Source of the DNA: Arachis hypogaea | Taxonomy: Eukaryota; Streptophyta; Magnoliopsida; Fabales; Fabaceae | Length of the DNA stretch: 64,000 nucleotides | Assembly (NCBI RefSeq): GCF_003086295.3 | Contig: NC_092051.1 | Coordinates: 14,686,810-14,750,809 of the forward strand | Direction of reading: 5' to 3' | Shown here: positions 48,156 through 59,696 of the stretch, one piece after another | Layout of the letters: each line of letters begins with the position of its first letter | Numbering within the stretch: position 1 is the stretch's first letter | The notes under the pieces: generated by a model | The model's input: only the letters and a program-made list of their open reading frames with translations | Database searches by the model: none | Told to the model about the DNA's origin: nothing | Made by a program: the position numbers and the translations under genes

Positions 48156-50068
48156 TATAGCATAAATGCATAACAGTGGATATTAAATTACTATAGGATT
48201 AATATTTCTCCCACTCATCCATTAATATCCATTATTCCGTTTGTTCTGTTCACTGTCAATTAATGTTATTTTTTATTAGTATTTGTTTTTGTTTTAATTA
48301 TTCATTATATTTTTATAATTTTATTAAATTTGTAATTAAATTTTTATATATTTTTTAATTAAATTTTTATATTATTTTTAATTTTGTAGTTCGATCTTTT
48401 TGTATTAAAAATATTAAAATTAATAAAATATTTCTCTCAAAAGATAAGTGATCAAAAATTTAATTAGATTTTTAATTGTGAGTATTTTTAATTTGCAAAA
48501 AATATTACGTTAACTCTAATTTTTTATACTGACAAACACATAATTACAAAATTAAAAATAGTGTAGGAATCTAATTAGAAAATATATATAAAAACCTAAT
48601 TAAAAATTTGGTGATACTATGAAGATTAACAGAATAATTAAATATTTATTCTTCTTCCTTTGTATGTATAGAATTTAGAATAATGACACAAATCAGAGTT
48701 ATGTTTTCAAAGTTGAATATTGTAGTCATCTAAATTTTAAAATACAAAAAATAATTCTTCACATTTATTTTTGTCGGACAATATAATTTTTCTCCAATTT
48801 AATACAAAAAATAAACTAAAAAATAGTCTCTAATTTTTTTTTAAATCTCAAAATAATCTTTACAAAAATTTAAAAATTTTAAAATAGACATTTCAATTAA
48901 AGGAATTAAATTGGAAGAGATTGTATGGTCTAACAGAGATAAACATTAGAAATTGTTTTGTGTATCTACAAGCCTAAAAGACTGAAAGTAATTACATAAA
49001 TCAACTTTTGAAAATTTAAAATCAGACACTTTAGTTTCTCATTTTTTAAAATACACAAAATAATTCTTAACATTTATTTTTTTTAATTTACACATAATTT
49101 TTTAAATCATAATGATATTTTTTTTTATTTTCTACGCCAAACATTATTCCAAATACGGTTTATATTCACGTCATCGTCATTATAGTCTTGGTTTGTCTTG
49201 TTTCTCCATTGTACCGATCTCTTGCTAGTTGGTACTAATATTTATTCCACTCCATATCAAATAATTTAACTTTTGATTTTTTTTTTCACAAATAAATATT
49301 TAATAAAAAAATTGGATAATATTATTTTTTACTATTTATGTCCTCTTTTGTTGTGAAATTATCTCTTATAAAATTATTTTTTTAATAATGTTAAACAATA
49401 TAATAAAAGTAGGTGAATAGCTTTTTGAAAACGCTCACATATATACCCACACTAAATCAAAACTAAATTTGTATCCACACAAGATGTCCTCTTTGTGACA
49501 AAAGTATCCTGTCTTTAGAGGGTTGGAGTGCCACGTAAGATACTTTTGTCACAGTGAAGAAATCTTGCGTGTCTATCTAGTGTGAGTACATATATAAGTG
49601 TTTTCATCTTTTATAAATACAAATGGTCATTTATTCATAATTTTTTTTTATGTAGATGTACCTAATATTTTAAATATTAAAAATAAATTTAGTAAATATT
49701 TAGAGTTGAATTTGGACCAAAACAAATCCAATTTTATTCCACCTATAAAAATTCTTATTTGCAAGTTTGATTTTCAATTGGATCAATGCTGAAATAGCAA
49801 TTTTAATTGAATTATATTTGATAGAAACTAATATATATAATAATCTCAGCATTTTTAATTGAATTATATTTGATAGAAACTAATATATATAATAATAGCG
49901 TAAGCATTAAACATATATCATATGAAAGAAAATAATTATTGTAGAATTGTAACTAAAGATAAATTTTTTTATTTTATTATCATTATCAACTACATAACTA
50001 CATACATCAATCAATTATACTTTAATATGATGCAGGGTGAAAATGAAATATTTTTTATTAATATTCTT
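48156..50068. repeat. Peptide-gene repeat spacer, unit D/E
   Basis: No gene seen. It aligns by eye with the spacers at 26300-27840 and 35560-37400, with the TTGGTACTAATATTTATTCC start near 49229. It holds a 181-bp MITE (49426-49606). A short local direct repeat lies at about 49800-49890 (TTTTTAATTGAATTATATTT ... TATATATAATAAT twice). Confidence 0.65.
49426..49606. mobile_element. 181-bp MITE with imperfect 29-bp inverted ends
   Basis: Left end TGAAAACGCTCACATATATA and right-end complement TGAAAACACTTATATATGTA continue to CTCACACTA-like words. The centre contains ACTTTTGTCACA inverted around 49490-49555. The paralogous spacer near 27475 lacks it. Target duplication is uncertain. Confidence 0.7.
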
Positions 50069-50516
50069 TTAATTAAAGTATAGATTTGAAGATGCTGGAC
50101 CGCCTCCTCCATGGCTAGGTGAAAGTTTATATCCCTCTCCTCAAGTAGATGGACCTGATTCTTCAGTTGAAAATTCATGAATTTGTTTTTGAAAACTTCT
50201 TGAATCTTCTAAGTTGAAAAACACTCCAAAGTTCTCATCAAAGTACAAATATGAAGGCTTTATGTTTAAGTGGAGTACTATGTCCCTTTTTTCTATGGGA
50301 TGGACCTGATCCTTCGAGAAAAAATTTACAAGTTTTTTTTTGAAAACTATCTAAACTTGCTGAATTTTGAAACCCTCCAAAATTTTCATTAACATCGTTG
50401 ATAAATTTGTGTTCTAATAAGTTTTTTTTACTACCTAAAACCACAAATATATTGTTCAACAGCATGATAGAAGCTAACAAGCTCATGATACTTGTTGTCA
50501 TCATTTTCATCTTCAT
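50069..50516 (-). pseudogene. PIP-like secreted peptide gene, copy E (broken)
   Basis: Met 50516 opens MKMKMMTTSIMSLLASIMLL, a full signal peptide, and motif 1 is EGSGPSHRKKGH. The frame then shifts after LKHKA and ends at 50238. Past the shift, DENFGVF, SRSFQKQIHEFSTEE, SGPST-stop-GEGY and the family ending NLYFN remain. A secreted 92-residue protein with one motif could still be made, but the motif lost its third Gly and the Pro-rich follow-on is altered. Upstream, a stop (about 50543) closes the 5' extension seen in copies B and C. Confidence 0.7.
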
Positions 50517-50807
50517 TTTAAAATAATCAGGATGACATCAAACTAATGAAACTAATTCAAGATGAGATAATGGTATGTTATATAACTGAAAAGATAGAAG
50601 AAATGATAATATATGCATGATGAATGTAACAACTTTTTTTTATAGCATAATAGTGGATACTAAATTACTGCAAAACTAATATTTTTCCCACTCATTCGAT
50701 AATATCCATTATTCCGTTTTGTCTGTTGACAGTCAATTAATGTTATTTTTTATTAGTATTTATTTTTAGTTTAATTATTTTAAATTTTTATAATTTTATT
50801 AAATTTG

Positions 50808-50813
<6 letters not shown>

Positions 50814-50852
<39 letters not shown>
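50814..50852. repeat. (TA)n microsatellite
   Basis: About 19 uninterrupted TA units, at the place where the paralog near 35590 has AATTAAATTTTTATATAA. Confidence 0.95.
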
Positions 50853-50856
<4 letters not shown>

Positions 50857-52600
50857 TAGATCTTTACACTGTTTTTAATTTTATAGTTCGATCTTTTTGT
50901 ATTAAAAATATTAAAATTAATAAAATATTTTTCTCAAAAAATAAGTAAAAAAATTTAATTAAATTCTTAATTGTAAATACTTTTAATTTGCAAAAAATAT
51001 TACGTTAACTCTAATTTTTTATACTGACAAAGACATAATTATAAAATTATAAAATTAAAAGCATTGTAAGGATCCAGTTAAAAAGAAAAAATATAAAAAT
51101 TTAATTAAAAATTTAGTAATACTACAAAGATTAGTAGAGTAATTAAATATTTATTCTTCGATTAGCAGAATAATTAAATATTTATTCTTCTTTCATTATA
51201 CGAATAGAATTTAGAATAATAACCCAAATTAGTGTTTAATATTTTTAAAGTCGAATATTTTAGTTATCTAAATTTTAAAATACACAAAATAATTCTCCAC
51301 ATTTATCTTTGTCAAACAATATAGTCTTCCTCCAATTTAATCCGAAAAGTAAACTAAAAAGCAGTTTCTAATCTTTTTTAAAACTCTCAAAATAATCTTT
51401 ACAAAAATTTAAAAATTTCAAAACAGACATTTCGATTAAAAGAATTTAATTAGAGAAGACTGTATTGTCTAACGAAAATAAATATTAAAAATTGTTTTGT
51501 GTATCTATAAACCAAAATGATTAAAAATAATTACATAAATCAATCCCTGAGAATTTTAAAATTGGACACTTTAGTTTCTCAGTTTTTAAAATATATAAAA
51601 TAATCTCTAACGTTTACTTCAATAATTCAATTAGACAACACAATCTCTCTTTGATAGTCACTAATAGTGACGGCTAACGAGAATCCAAACGTTAACTCGC
51701 ACATATAACCATTAAGTGTGCACGTATGTGATGTGGACAAACCAATCCCTATAGAATGAAGTACAAAACAGTCATAAGAATTTAAAAAATATCAAAACAG
51801 CCTATAAAAAAATAAAAAATTTTTAAAATAGTTCTTTTGAATTATTTATATATAATTATTTTTAAATTAATAAATTTTAATTTCTAAATTTTTAATCTCT
51901 TTATCTCAAATTTATTTATTTATATATGCAATTTTTTTATATATAAATATATACCTAAATAGATTCCTCAAAAATTTTGAATCAAACGTTTTCGGTTTTA
52001 CAATAATTTTATTACGTTGAGATCTTTAAACTTTACAAAAATAAAATATATAGGTCTTTCTGTTATATTTTTTAGAACTTATTTATTCAAATAAAAATAA
52101 TAAAATTAACTAAAATAAAAATTTATATATCTTATTTTTATAAAATTAAAAATTTTGATATAATTAATTTTTTTAAAAAACTAAAATATTCAATATAATT
52201 TTTTTAATAATCTATTTAAATATATATTTTTTATATATTTTAAAATTTTAAATTATAAATTAATTATCCTTTTTCTATTGAAAATTGGACACGTAAAGTA
52301 ATACAAAACCAAAGTAAAATGTTGAAAGCAACAACTGAAGCTGCTGGTGTCACGGCTTCACCGAAAGTGTCCCTCTATACATATACCAGTATTCTTTATA
52401 TACAAGTGTTTTACTTATACAAATTAGAATTTAGATTTTTAAAATTTTAAATTTTATTTTAAAGAGTAAAATGTGATTGATCTCTCATCATTTATTTTAT
52501 AGGTGGAATCGAAAAAAAAAATATAAGAGAAAAACCATTTAAAGGTGAGAGATCATACTTTATTCTCTAAAGCAAAAATTTAGTAGTGAGAGATCACTTC
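50853..52600. repeat. AT-rich spacer of unit E, paralogous to 37110-38580
   Basis: No gene seen. It carries a short tandem duplication at about 51125-51195 (AGAGTAATTAAATATTTATT and AGAATAATTAAATATTTATT). It ends in the same CACGGCTTCACCGAAAGTG block as unit C. 52440-52600 includes a small inverted word GAGAGATCA / TGATCTCTC. Confidence 0.65.
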
Positions 52601-53850
52601 AGACGTGCCTCTTCTATTATATCGATTTTACGCGCTTCCTAATTTAACCGATTTTTCAATCAATGCATGCATATTCTTCTTTGTGCCGTTACTGCACGTT
52701 CTTCTTCTTCTCTTTTGTTATTGTGGTTACCAATAATACCACCTCCTCCTCCTCTTCCTCCTTTTTTTTGTATTAGAATTTTTTTCTCCTACTTTTCCCT
52801 CCTTCTTCTCCTTATCTCGTTGTTGAAGATAATGAATAATTCAAGTTCAGATTATCAATTGAACTTATTGTTTTGAATCCAATCAAATAGTTGAGGCGTG
52901 ATTCGATTCTAGTTAATTGTTTTGTTAGTAGTTTATGATTCTGTAGGTGAATAATGTTTTATCATTGATGGTTTGAATTGAATGTAATGTAAAAGTTCTG
53001 CATTGAAAAAAATATTTTTCTGTTTTACAGTAAATTTGGGTGTAACACGAAGATATTTAAGTGTATTCTTTAAAATTTTTTTGTGTATGTGTGCTGATAA
53101 ATTTTGTATAATTCAAAACTCTTCTTCTCCATCCTCCTTATCTTCTATGCTGCTTATTCTTCTTCTTTTTCATCATCATCATCATCTTTTTTTTTATTCT
53201 TATTTATCTTTTTTTTTTCTTTGTTTTATCTTCTCAAGTTTCTTCTTGTTTTACTCTTTTAACAAGAATAAAAACAAAAAAAAATCAAACAAAGAAATAG
53301 AAGAAACACATAATGGTATAAAATTACTTGAAAAAAGATGAACTTACATTCGTTCAACTAAAAAAAAGAAAAAAATAAGAAAAAAAATGCAGCATTAAAA
53401 AAAATTTTTTCTGTAATTTATAACAAATTTGGGTGTAATACGAAAATATTTGGATGTAATACGAAGATACTTAAATGTATTGTTTAAGAATTTTTGGTAT
53501 ATATGTGTTGATAAGTTCTTCATAATTCAAAACTTTTTCTATTTTTCCTCCTCATCTTTTGCTACTGCTGCTTTTTTTTTTCATCATCATCACCATTTTC
53601 TTCTTTTTTTTTCTTATTCATCTTTTTCTTTTTTTATTTTACCTTCTCAAATTTCTTCTTGTTTTACTCTCTCACCAATACCACCTCCTTCTCTTTTTTT
53701 TCCTTCTTCTTCCATTGAAATTTTTTCTCCTCCTTCTTTTTTCTTCTTCTCTTCCATCATCAGTTATTTAGTTATTTCGTTGTTGAGGATAATAAATAAT
53801 TCAAGTTCAGATTCAATTGAAGTAGAACAAAATTGATTATTTTGAATCCA
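52601..53850 (+). mobile_element. MULE-derived block, unit 2 copy (truncated)
   Basis: It is paralogous to 38581-40775: the same TTTTTCAATCAATRCAYGCAT start, the ATGAATAATTCAAGTTC exon relic (near 52831), and GGGTGTAACACGAAGATATT repeats near 53037 and 53430. It has no Tourist MITE. It is cut at TTGAATCCAA (53850) by the deletion that also removed the germin-like gene. Confidence 0.65.
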
Positions 53851-54093
53851 ATATTATTTTCCTAACATATACTTTTTTATTATTTATTCATTTTTAACAG
53901 ACTTGATAAATTACCACGGTAATATGATTACATCACAAACACTTATTGCTGAACAGGCCAAAATATAATACTCTTATCATATGGCTTTCTTGAGTGACAA
54001 GATTTGCTACATACCTGTTATAGTCATCAAATAGCTGCACACAATGTTTGAATTGTTGAGCCTATTTGAATGGATACAAGTGGATATGTATAG
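53851..54093. repeat. Empty-site block paralogous to 44002-46184
   Basis: It matches 44002-44137 followed directly by 46078-46184, with one copy of CTTATCATATGGC and no plastid DNA. It leads into the 3' flank of expansin copy 2. Confidence 0.85.
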
Positions 54094-54100
54094 TGATTAA

Positions 54101-55035
54101 TTAGTTGAACTGAACATTAGAGATGAAAGATTGGCCAAATTTCCAATTGGAGGGTGCTACATTATAAGCAGTGAGGGTTCTTCCATTGGTGAGTTGAACT
54201 TTGAAGGACAAGCTCTGTCCATTGAGATAGCTTAAACTTTGCCCGTTAACACCCCAGTTCCTGCTCATTGCTTCCCACACATTCTTCTCTGACCCTTTTA
54301 CCCACACTTGTCCTATCTCCCCAACTCCACCTACATTGCTTATCGTCACTAATTCGAAATAATCCCTTCCTTTGATGCTAAATCTTATTCCTCCACTCCT
54401 TTTGCACCCAACTCTGTATAATTAAATATATGTTAGGATTGGACTTTTTTTTTTAAATATATTTGACTAAATTATCATATAACATATACTAATAACGACA
54501 TACTTTCTGTACAGTATGGGTACGATGCCGGCCTTGTATTTGGCAATGGTTAGAAAGGAAGGTTGAGACATGTCGAAGTGTGGTCTTGGAGGATTACACC
54601 AACCGCCATTGTCATTAGGGAGTGCATAGTTTGGAGGACAAAAGTTTGTGGCAGTAACTGTGATGAAAGTGCCCTTAAGGCACCATTGCGGCACTTGGTT
54701 TGCATCACAAACTATCTGATAGCAACCGCCGCATGCCTTCCCATCGTTAAACAGAGCGGTACTCAGAGCCGCCGTCTTCGTACCGTAACCATCTGTGTAT
54801 AGATTCCCATAGCCACATGCACCACCTACAACAAGAACTCACAACGAATTAATGAATCTGAACAAAAAAATATCAAGTTGAATAATCTTGATTATATATG
54901 TTATGTACCCATTGTTCCTGAGGCATCGGCTCCACCATAGAAAGTTGCATGAGCTTTCTGCCACAGTGCACATTCAACTCTATGTTGTGCAATGAATAAC
55001 ACCAAACACAATAATAAAAAGAAGAATGTTCTCAT
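54101..55035 (-). CDS. Alpha-expansin, copy 2 (three exons)
   Basis: Exons 55035-54909, 54825-54504 and 54413-54101 have the same lengths and phases as copy 1, encoding 253 residues. The HFD motif, DPBB cysteines and C-terminal CBM63-like domain are intact. Differences from copy 1 are few. They include Leu for Pro just after the signal peptide, Gly for Trp in the normally conserved NWQS (NWGVNGQS), and Lys where copy 1 has Met in the SFKV segment (Lys is usual in the family). Introns are also similar, so duplication is recent. Wall-loosening function is inferred from the family. Confidence 0.94.
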
Positions 55036-55143
55036 TCTCTCTATATATATCTCGGTTTAATTTGTCTAATCAAGCTAAGGAAATGTAACGTACTTGATTA
55101 TTTTGCTGCATAAAATGGCAAAATCATATGGTAATTTATAGAA

Positions 55144-57155
55144 GCAGTTGAGACAGTGGAACGAACAACGAACTAGTTCGATAATCAATCGGGTTCAAAG
55201 TATTGAGAAATAAAAATAGTATCGAGAGTTGACCAAAAATGTCAAATCTCGCTCTTGTTTTAAAAATAATAGTGGATAACATGCCTTAAAGAAGTAGGGA
55301 TAATGGTAGGTATATATAATCATGAAATAAACTAATTTAATTAATTGGTTTGTATGCATAACACGTTTAATCATTTCTAGGATCCGTGGTACGTAGTTGG
55401 TACAAATACAATATAATCAATCAAACGTAGTTTCCACAACTTGCGGCGGTAAACCCTAACATGCATTTATCATATAATAATTAATCCTATAGGCCAACCC
55501 ACTTGGATGATAGCTTATCCAACATATATTACAGAAATTAAATAAACAAGATGCTGTTATTCCGTACTTATACATAAATGGTACACGCAATAATGAAAGA
55601 TAAAGAACGAAACTATGGGTACCTAGCAGGTACGTAGTACGTACATTGTAACATGCAATGTCTTAATATTATTGATATGTATTTGTAGTTGACTTGATTA
55701 TCTGTTGTTTATCAAGAAATGGACATTTTTTTTATGTTATATATGCAGCTATTGTAGAAGAGGGCTAAGCAACTGTTATTAATAAGTCAGCTATAATACA
55801 TGTGTTGTGGCATGTTTCATGGAATTAGTTGGAGTCACAAGGCACATGGCACATGGCACATGGCTGATGCCATCTTAACGCTATTTCCGGTTATACATAC
55901 CACATTCTTCCATGTTCAAATGTCAATTTCACATTGCACATACATTCTGCTTCTAAGGAATTTGGGATTAGTAGTATGATACAATCAATATCGTTAAACG
56001 TTTAAGCATTATTTTGATATTTGTATTTTCTTAATATATAATTAACACACACATTTTTTAATTAAAAAGTAATTTAAACATAATTAATTAATAATAATCA
56101 TATTTTTATTCGAACGTTTAGAGTGATTGGTATTTGTATCCATAGTGAAATTAGTGATATTATGGTTAAGAAATTAGTGAAATTAGTGAAATCAATACTT
56201 TTCAACCAATAAATCTGTCAATAATTGAACATTAAAAATAACATGAAAATTTATGTACAACTATCTTTATGTGAAGTTGCTAATTAATAATGATTAGATG
56301 AATTGACATATTTGACTAAATTATTATTTAACAACTCTTATCTATCAACTTTATACGAAAATAATTGCATATCAATTTTTACTTAAAATTAAATCTTTAA
56401 AACTAAAAACAACAAAAATATCTAAAACTCAATTAAAAATAACATTTGAAAGTGAGATAAAGCAAAATCAATTTAGGGTATAATATTTAAGATTTAATAT
56501 TTAATATTTATGGTTTAGATATTATAATTTACGATTTAAAATTTAAAATTTAAGATTTAAGATTTAGAATTTAAAATTTAAGATTTAGATTTTAGAATTT
56601 AGAATTTAGAATTTAGGATCGTGAGCAAGGAGGTGAGTGAGCGGTGGTGGCCGACGACAGTGGGTGAGTAAAATTATTGTACGTAGTGTTGGAAAGAAAG
56701 AGAAGAAGCGAAAGGATAAACAAATATTTTTAAAAAAAGTAGTGAGAAATTGGGTTTGTTTAGTTATTGGTTAAAGTTGGTTTTCAATTTTTGGATTGTG
56801 TTGTTAATCAGTAACTTGAATAGCTGATTCTTGTTAGTTGGTCATAAACAGTTGACTCAAGCGAATCATTTTGGAACCAAAAATAACACTTTAATTCCAA
56901 AGCAGACATTTTTGGGATGCCGAATCCAAGAAAAAGCATAGTTTTTGGGCTGTCAAAGCATATACCTTTGTCATATATATGAAAAGTTTTGGAGAAGAAG
57001 ACTTGGGCTATTAAAACTAAATCCTTGTAGTGAACGAAATAGGGCCTTCAGAAGCTTATGACCCAATCAATTAGCGCACAGCCATGAATTGCCCTACATC
57101 AGACCAAATCTTAATATGTTGTATCCGGTCCGAATGTTGGTGATAGTCAAGTAGT
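55144..57155. other. Intergenic region between expansin copy 2 and the second LINE
   Basis: No gene seen. Homology to expansin 1 upstream DNA ends near 55143. The rest is AT-rich and unique apart from a short-period tract at 56470-56620. 55840-55865 has three CACATGG(C) units. 56990-57155 and 63873-64000 are the two sides of the LINE target and may be part of an older element. Confidence 0.5.
56470..56620 (+). repeat. Degenerate 7-bp tandem tract (TTTAAGA/TTTAGAA)
   Basis: Runs of TTTAAGA, TTTAGAA and TTTAAAA units, period about 7-9, degenerate. No coding value. Confidence 0.7.
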
Positions 57156-57270
57156 AGATAGAACTCTTGTCTGGAAGACTTCTGAAAGAAAAGTTTAGTT
57201 TGAACAGAAAAGAGCCGTTGTAAAAGTCTCTCTCCGTACAGTTTTTGTTTCTTAAGTTGTGACCACCGTG

Positions 57271-58917
57271 ATGAACGGTGAAGGGAGTCCAAAAGTAGGG
57301 GTGTCTATCGATCGAATTGTATTCGTATATTCGCGGTAAATATCTGCATCCGATCCGAAAATTATGGATATGATCCGATCCGCAAATTGATCGAATCGGA
57401 TCGGATCGCAGATATCTGCTTTACATCTGCGTATTCGATCCGTGGATCTGCAGATCCGCACTATAATAATTAAAAAATAAATAAATATATATATGTTTGG
57501 TATTATATTTACTTGTTTGTATGTTTTAGTTAGTAATTATTATTCATATATTGTATTATTTTATTTTTGTTATTTAGAGAGAGTTTGATTAAAAATATTT
57601 TAGGAATAAATAAGTTTAAAAGTATGAAATAAATATTTTTATCGAATTCTTTTACATAGAAATATGATTAAAAAGAGAAGGTTTAATTATGCGGATATAT
57701 CCGATATCCGATCCGATCCATAAATGTGTGGATCGGATCGGATCGGATCCGGCACTAAAAAGTGCGGATATCATATCCGATTCGATCCGCAGACACCCTA
57801 CCCAAAAGGGCATCCTCATGAGCACCAGCCCACTGCAGAAGAACAAAATCAGCTGAACATGAGTATAAAGAAGGTCAGAAAGGACGGAGAGGGATTTACA
57901 GGAACTCATATCTTAGTTCCAAGAGAAGAGAAATGGATGATAGACAACTTAGCTGCTAAGAATAGTTTGAAGACTAGAAAAACCTTTGCCCAAATGGTCA
58001 AGGGAGGTCCTGCAGAACATCATATGGAAGAAGATGAGCTTGAGGCAGAGGAGGAAGAAGAAGATCACAGAAGAAAGGAACCAGAGACAGAGCAACACAA
58101 ACAAAAAAAAGACAATATTAGCGACAAAATCAACTCAGAGGGGATAAGAGTTGAAAATGTAGAAGAAGGTTTATATAATATTGTTATAAGTGAGACTTTT
58201 GAGAGGAGACTATGGAAGCCCTGGTGGAATACAATAATAGTAAAGCTTCTAGGAAGGAAAGTGGGATATGCAGCTATCAAAAGAAGACTTGAGAGTATGT
58301 GGAGCAAGAAAGGTACCATAGATGTCATTGACCTTAGCAATGATTTCTATTTAGTAAAATTTTATGCTAGCGAAGACTTTGATTATGCTCTGTTGGAAGG
58401 TCCTTGGAAGATATTCGACCACTATCTCACAGTGAGACTCTGGGAACCCAACTTTAATCCTATGAAAGCCACAATAGATAGAATCACTGCCTGGGTGAGA
58501 CTTCCAGGATTACCTATAGAACTCTATGACAGAACTATACTGAGGAAAATTGAAAATCTGATTGGTAGGACAGTTAAAGTTGACAACAACATAGCCAAGA
58601 TGAGCAAAGGAAAATTCGCTAGATTATGTGTAAAAGTTGACTTAACGAAGCCGTTGATGGGAAGATATATGATCAATGGAGAAGACTACCAGGTGGAATA
58701 CGAAGGGATACATCAGATTTGCTTTACCTGTGGAAGAATAAACCATGATCAGATTAATTGTACAATGAAAAAGCAACAAATAGAAACAGCAGCCAATCAA
58801 AATGATGAGCAAAAAACAGGAACTGGAAAAGATAAGCAAAATGACACAAACATAGAATCATCAAAAGGAAGTGAAGAAGGAAATGGGAACACAAACATGA
58901 AGGATAAAGGAAAATAA
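57271..58917 (+). pseudogene. LINE ORF1 (DUF4283-like, CCHC), split by a MITE
   Basis: ATG 57271 begins MNGEGSPK, is cut at 57295 by the MITE, and resumes in register at 57809 with GHPHEHQPTAEE. It is then open to 58917 (about 370 codons). A coiled acidic region (EEEEEDHRRKEPE) precedes the DUF4283-like domain (LWKPWWNTIIVKLLGRKVGY, LLEGPWKIFDHYL, AWVRLPGLP) and the knuckle CFTCGRINHDQINC. RNA-binding role from family. The MITE supplies a new in-frame upstream stretch but no proven start. Confidence 0.88.
57296..57800. mobile_element. hAT-like MITE, 505 bp, GATCCG-rich
   Basis: Ends TAGGGGTGTC and GACACCCTA are inverted. The flanks TCCAAAAG and CCCAAAAG form an 8-bp duplication with one mismatch, typical of hAT. 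Subterminal regions are packed with GGATCGGATC/GATCCGATCC words, which pair across the element. The centre is AT-rich. Non-autonomous. Confidence 0.8.
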
Positions 58918-59635
58918 ATAGTGGCAGATAGCAAGGAAAATTATGGCACTTGGATGGTCGTTCAAAGACCAAAAAGAGGAAAAAAAAGGAGGCAAAGATG
59001 AATTTAACAAATATGGGGGAGAAACCAGCAAATCAAAAGAGAACCAAAACAGTAGAGAAATTCACACAAGATTTAGAGTTCTACAAATAGAAGAATCAAC
59101 AATGGAGGATGAAGGGAAGAAGGAGAATGAAAGCCAAGAGAAGAACGGAGCTAAAGGCAAAAATTATAGGGAACCAAAATCCAACAAACAAACAGAAAAA
59201 AGAATTAAAGGCAAACAAGTGCAAGCAACAGAAAAAAACTCACAAGGCAGCATCGAAAAAGGAACAAAAAATAATACAACAATCAGAGAAGAAACACAAC
59301 GCAACCAGAAAAATAACAAGGAGCATAATAGAAGTAAGGGAACATAATCCCACAAAGAGATCACCAAGAATATATCCAAGACCCATTATGAGGAAAACTG
59401 GGTTGAGAACGCTATAGCTACTCCAACTCAAATGGAAGGGGAAATGGAACACTCAACCCAAACAATGCTACAAGAAGGGAAACCACCTGATCTAACAGCT
59501 ATGGCCGAGGATGGAAAGGAAGACATGGAGATGAAAAATGGGGAGAAAAATCCAACTGAGAGTTTACTAAAAGGAGTGGATTTCACCACACCAGAAATCA
59601 GTGTTCTTAGAGACACAGAGATGCAAATAAACTAA
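58918..59635 (+). pseudogene. Degenerate C-terminal tail of LINE ORF1
   Basis: After the ORF1 stop, another frame reads YGTWMVVQRPKRGKK (near 58940-58985), the tail motif of plant LINE ORF1 (YGPWMLVQR type). Lys/Glu/Gln-rich frames follow to 59635. The original ORF1 was therefore longer and is broken by the stop at 58915 and by shifts. Confidence 0.65.
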
Positions 59636-59696
59636 CCTGATTTGTTGATCGGGTGAGGGTTTTTTGTTTTCCTTTTCTTATCCTTTTTTTGTCTCT

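Noticed and set aside
50814..50852. Long (TA) run as an attachment or origin site
   Set aside because: Plain dinucleotide microsatellite replacing ordinary AT-rich spacer in the paralog.
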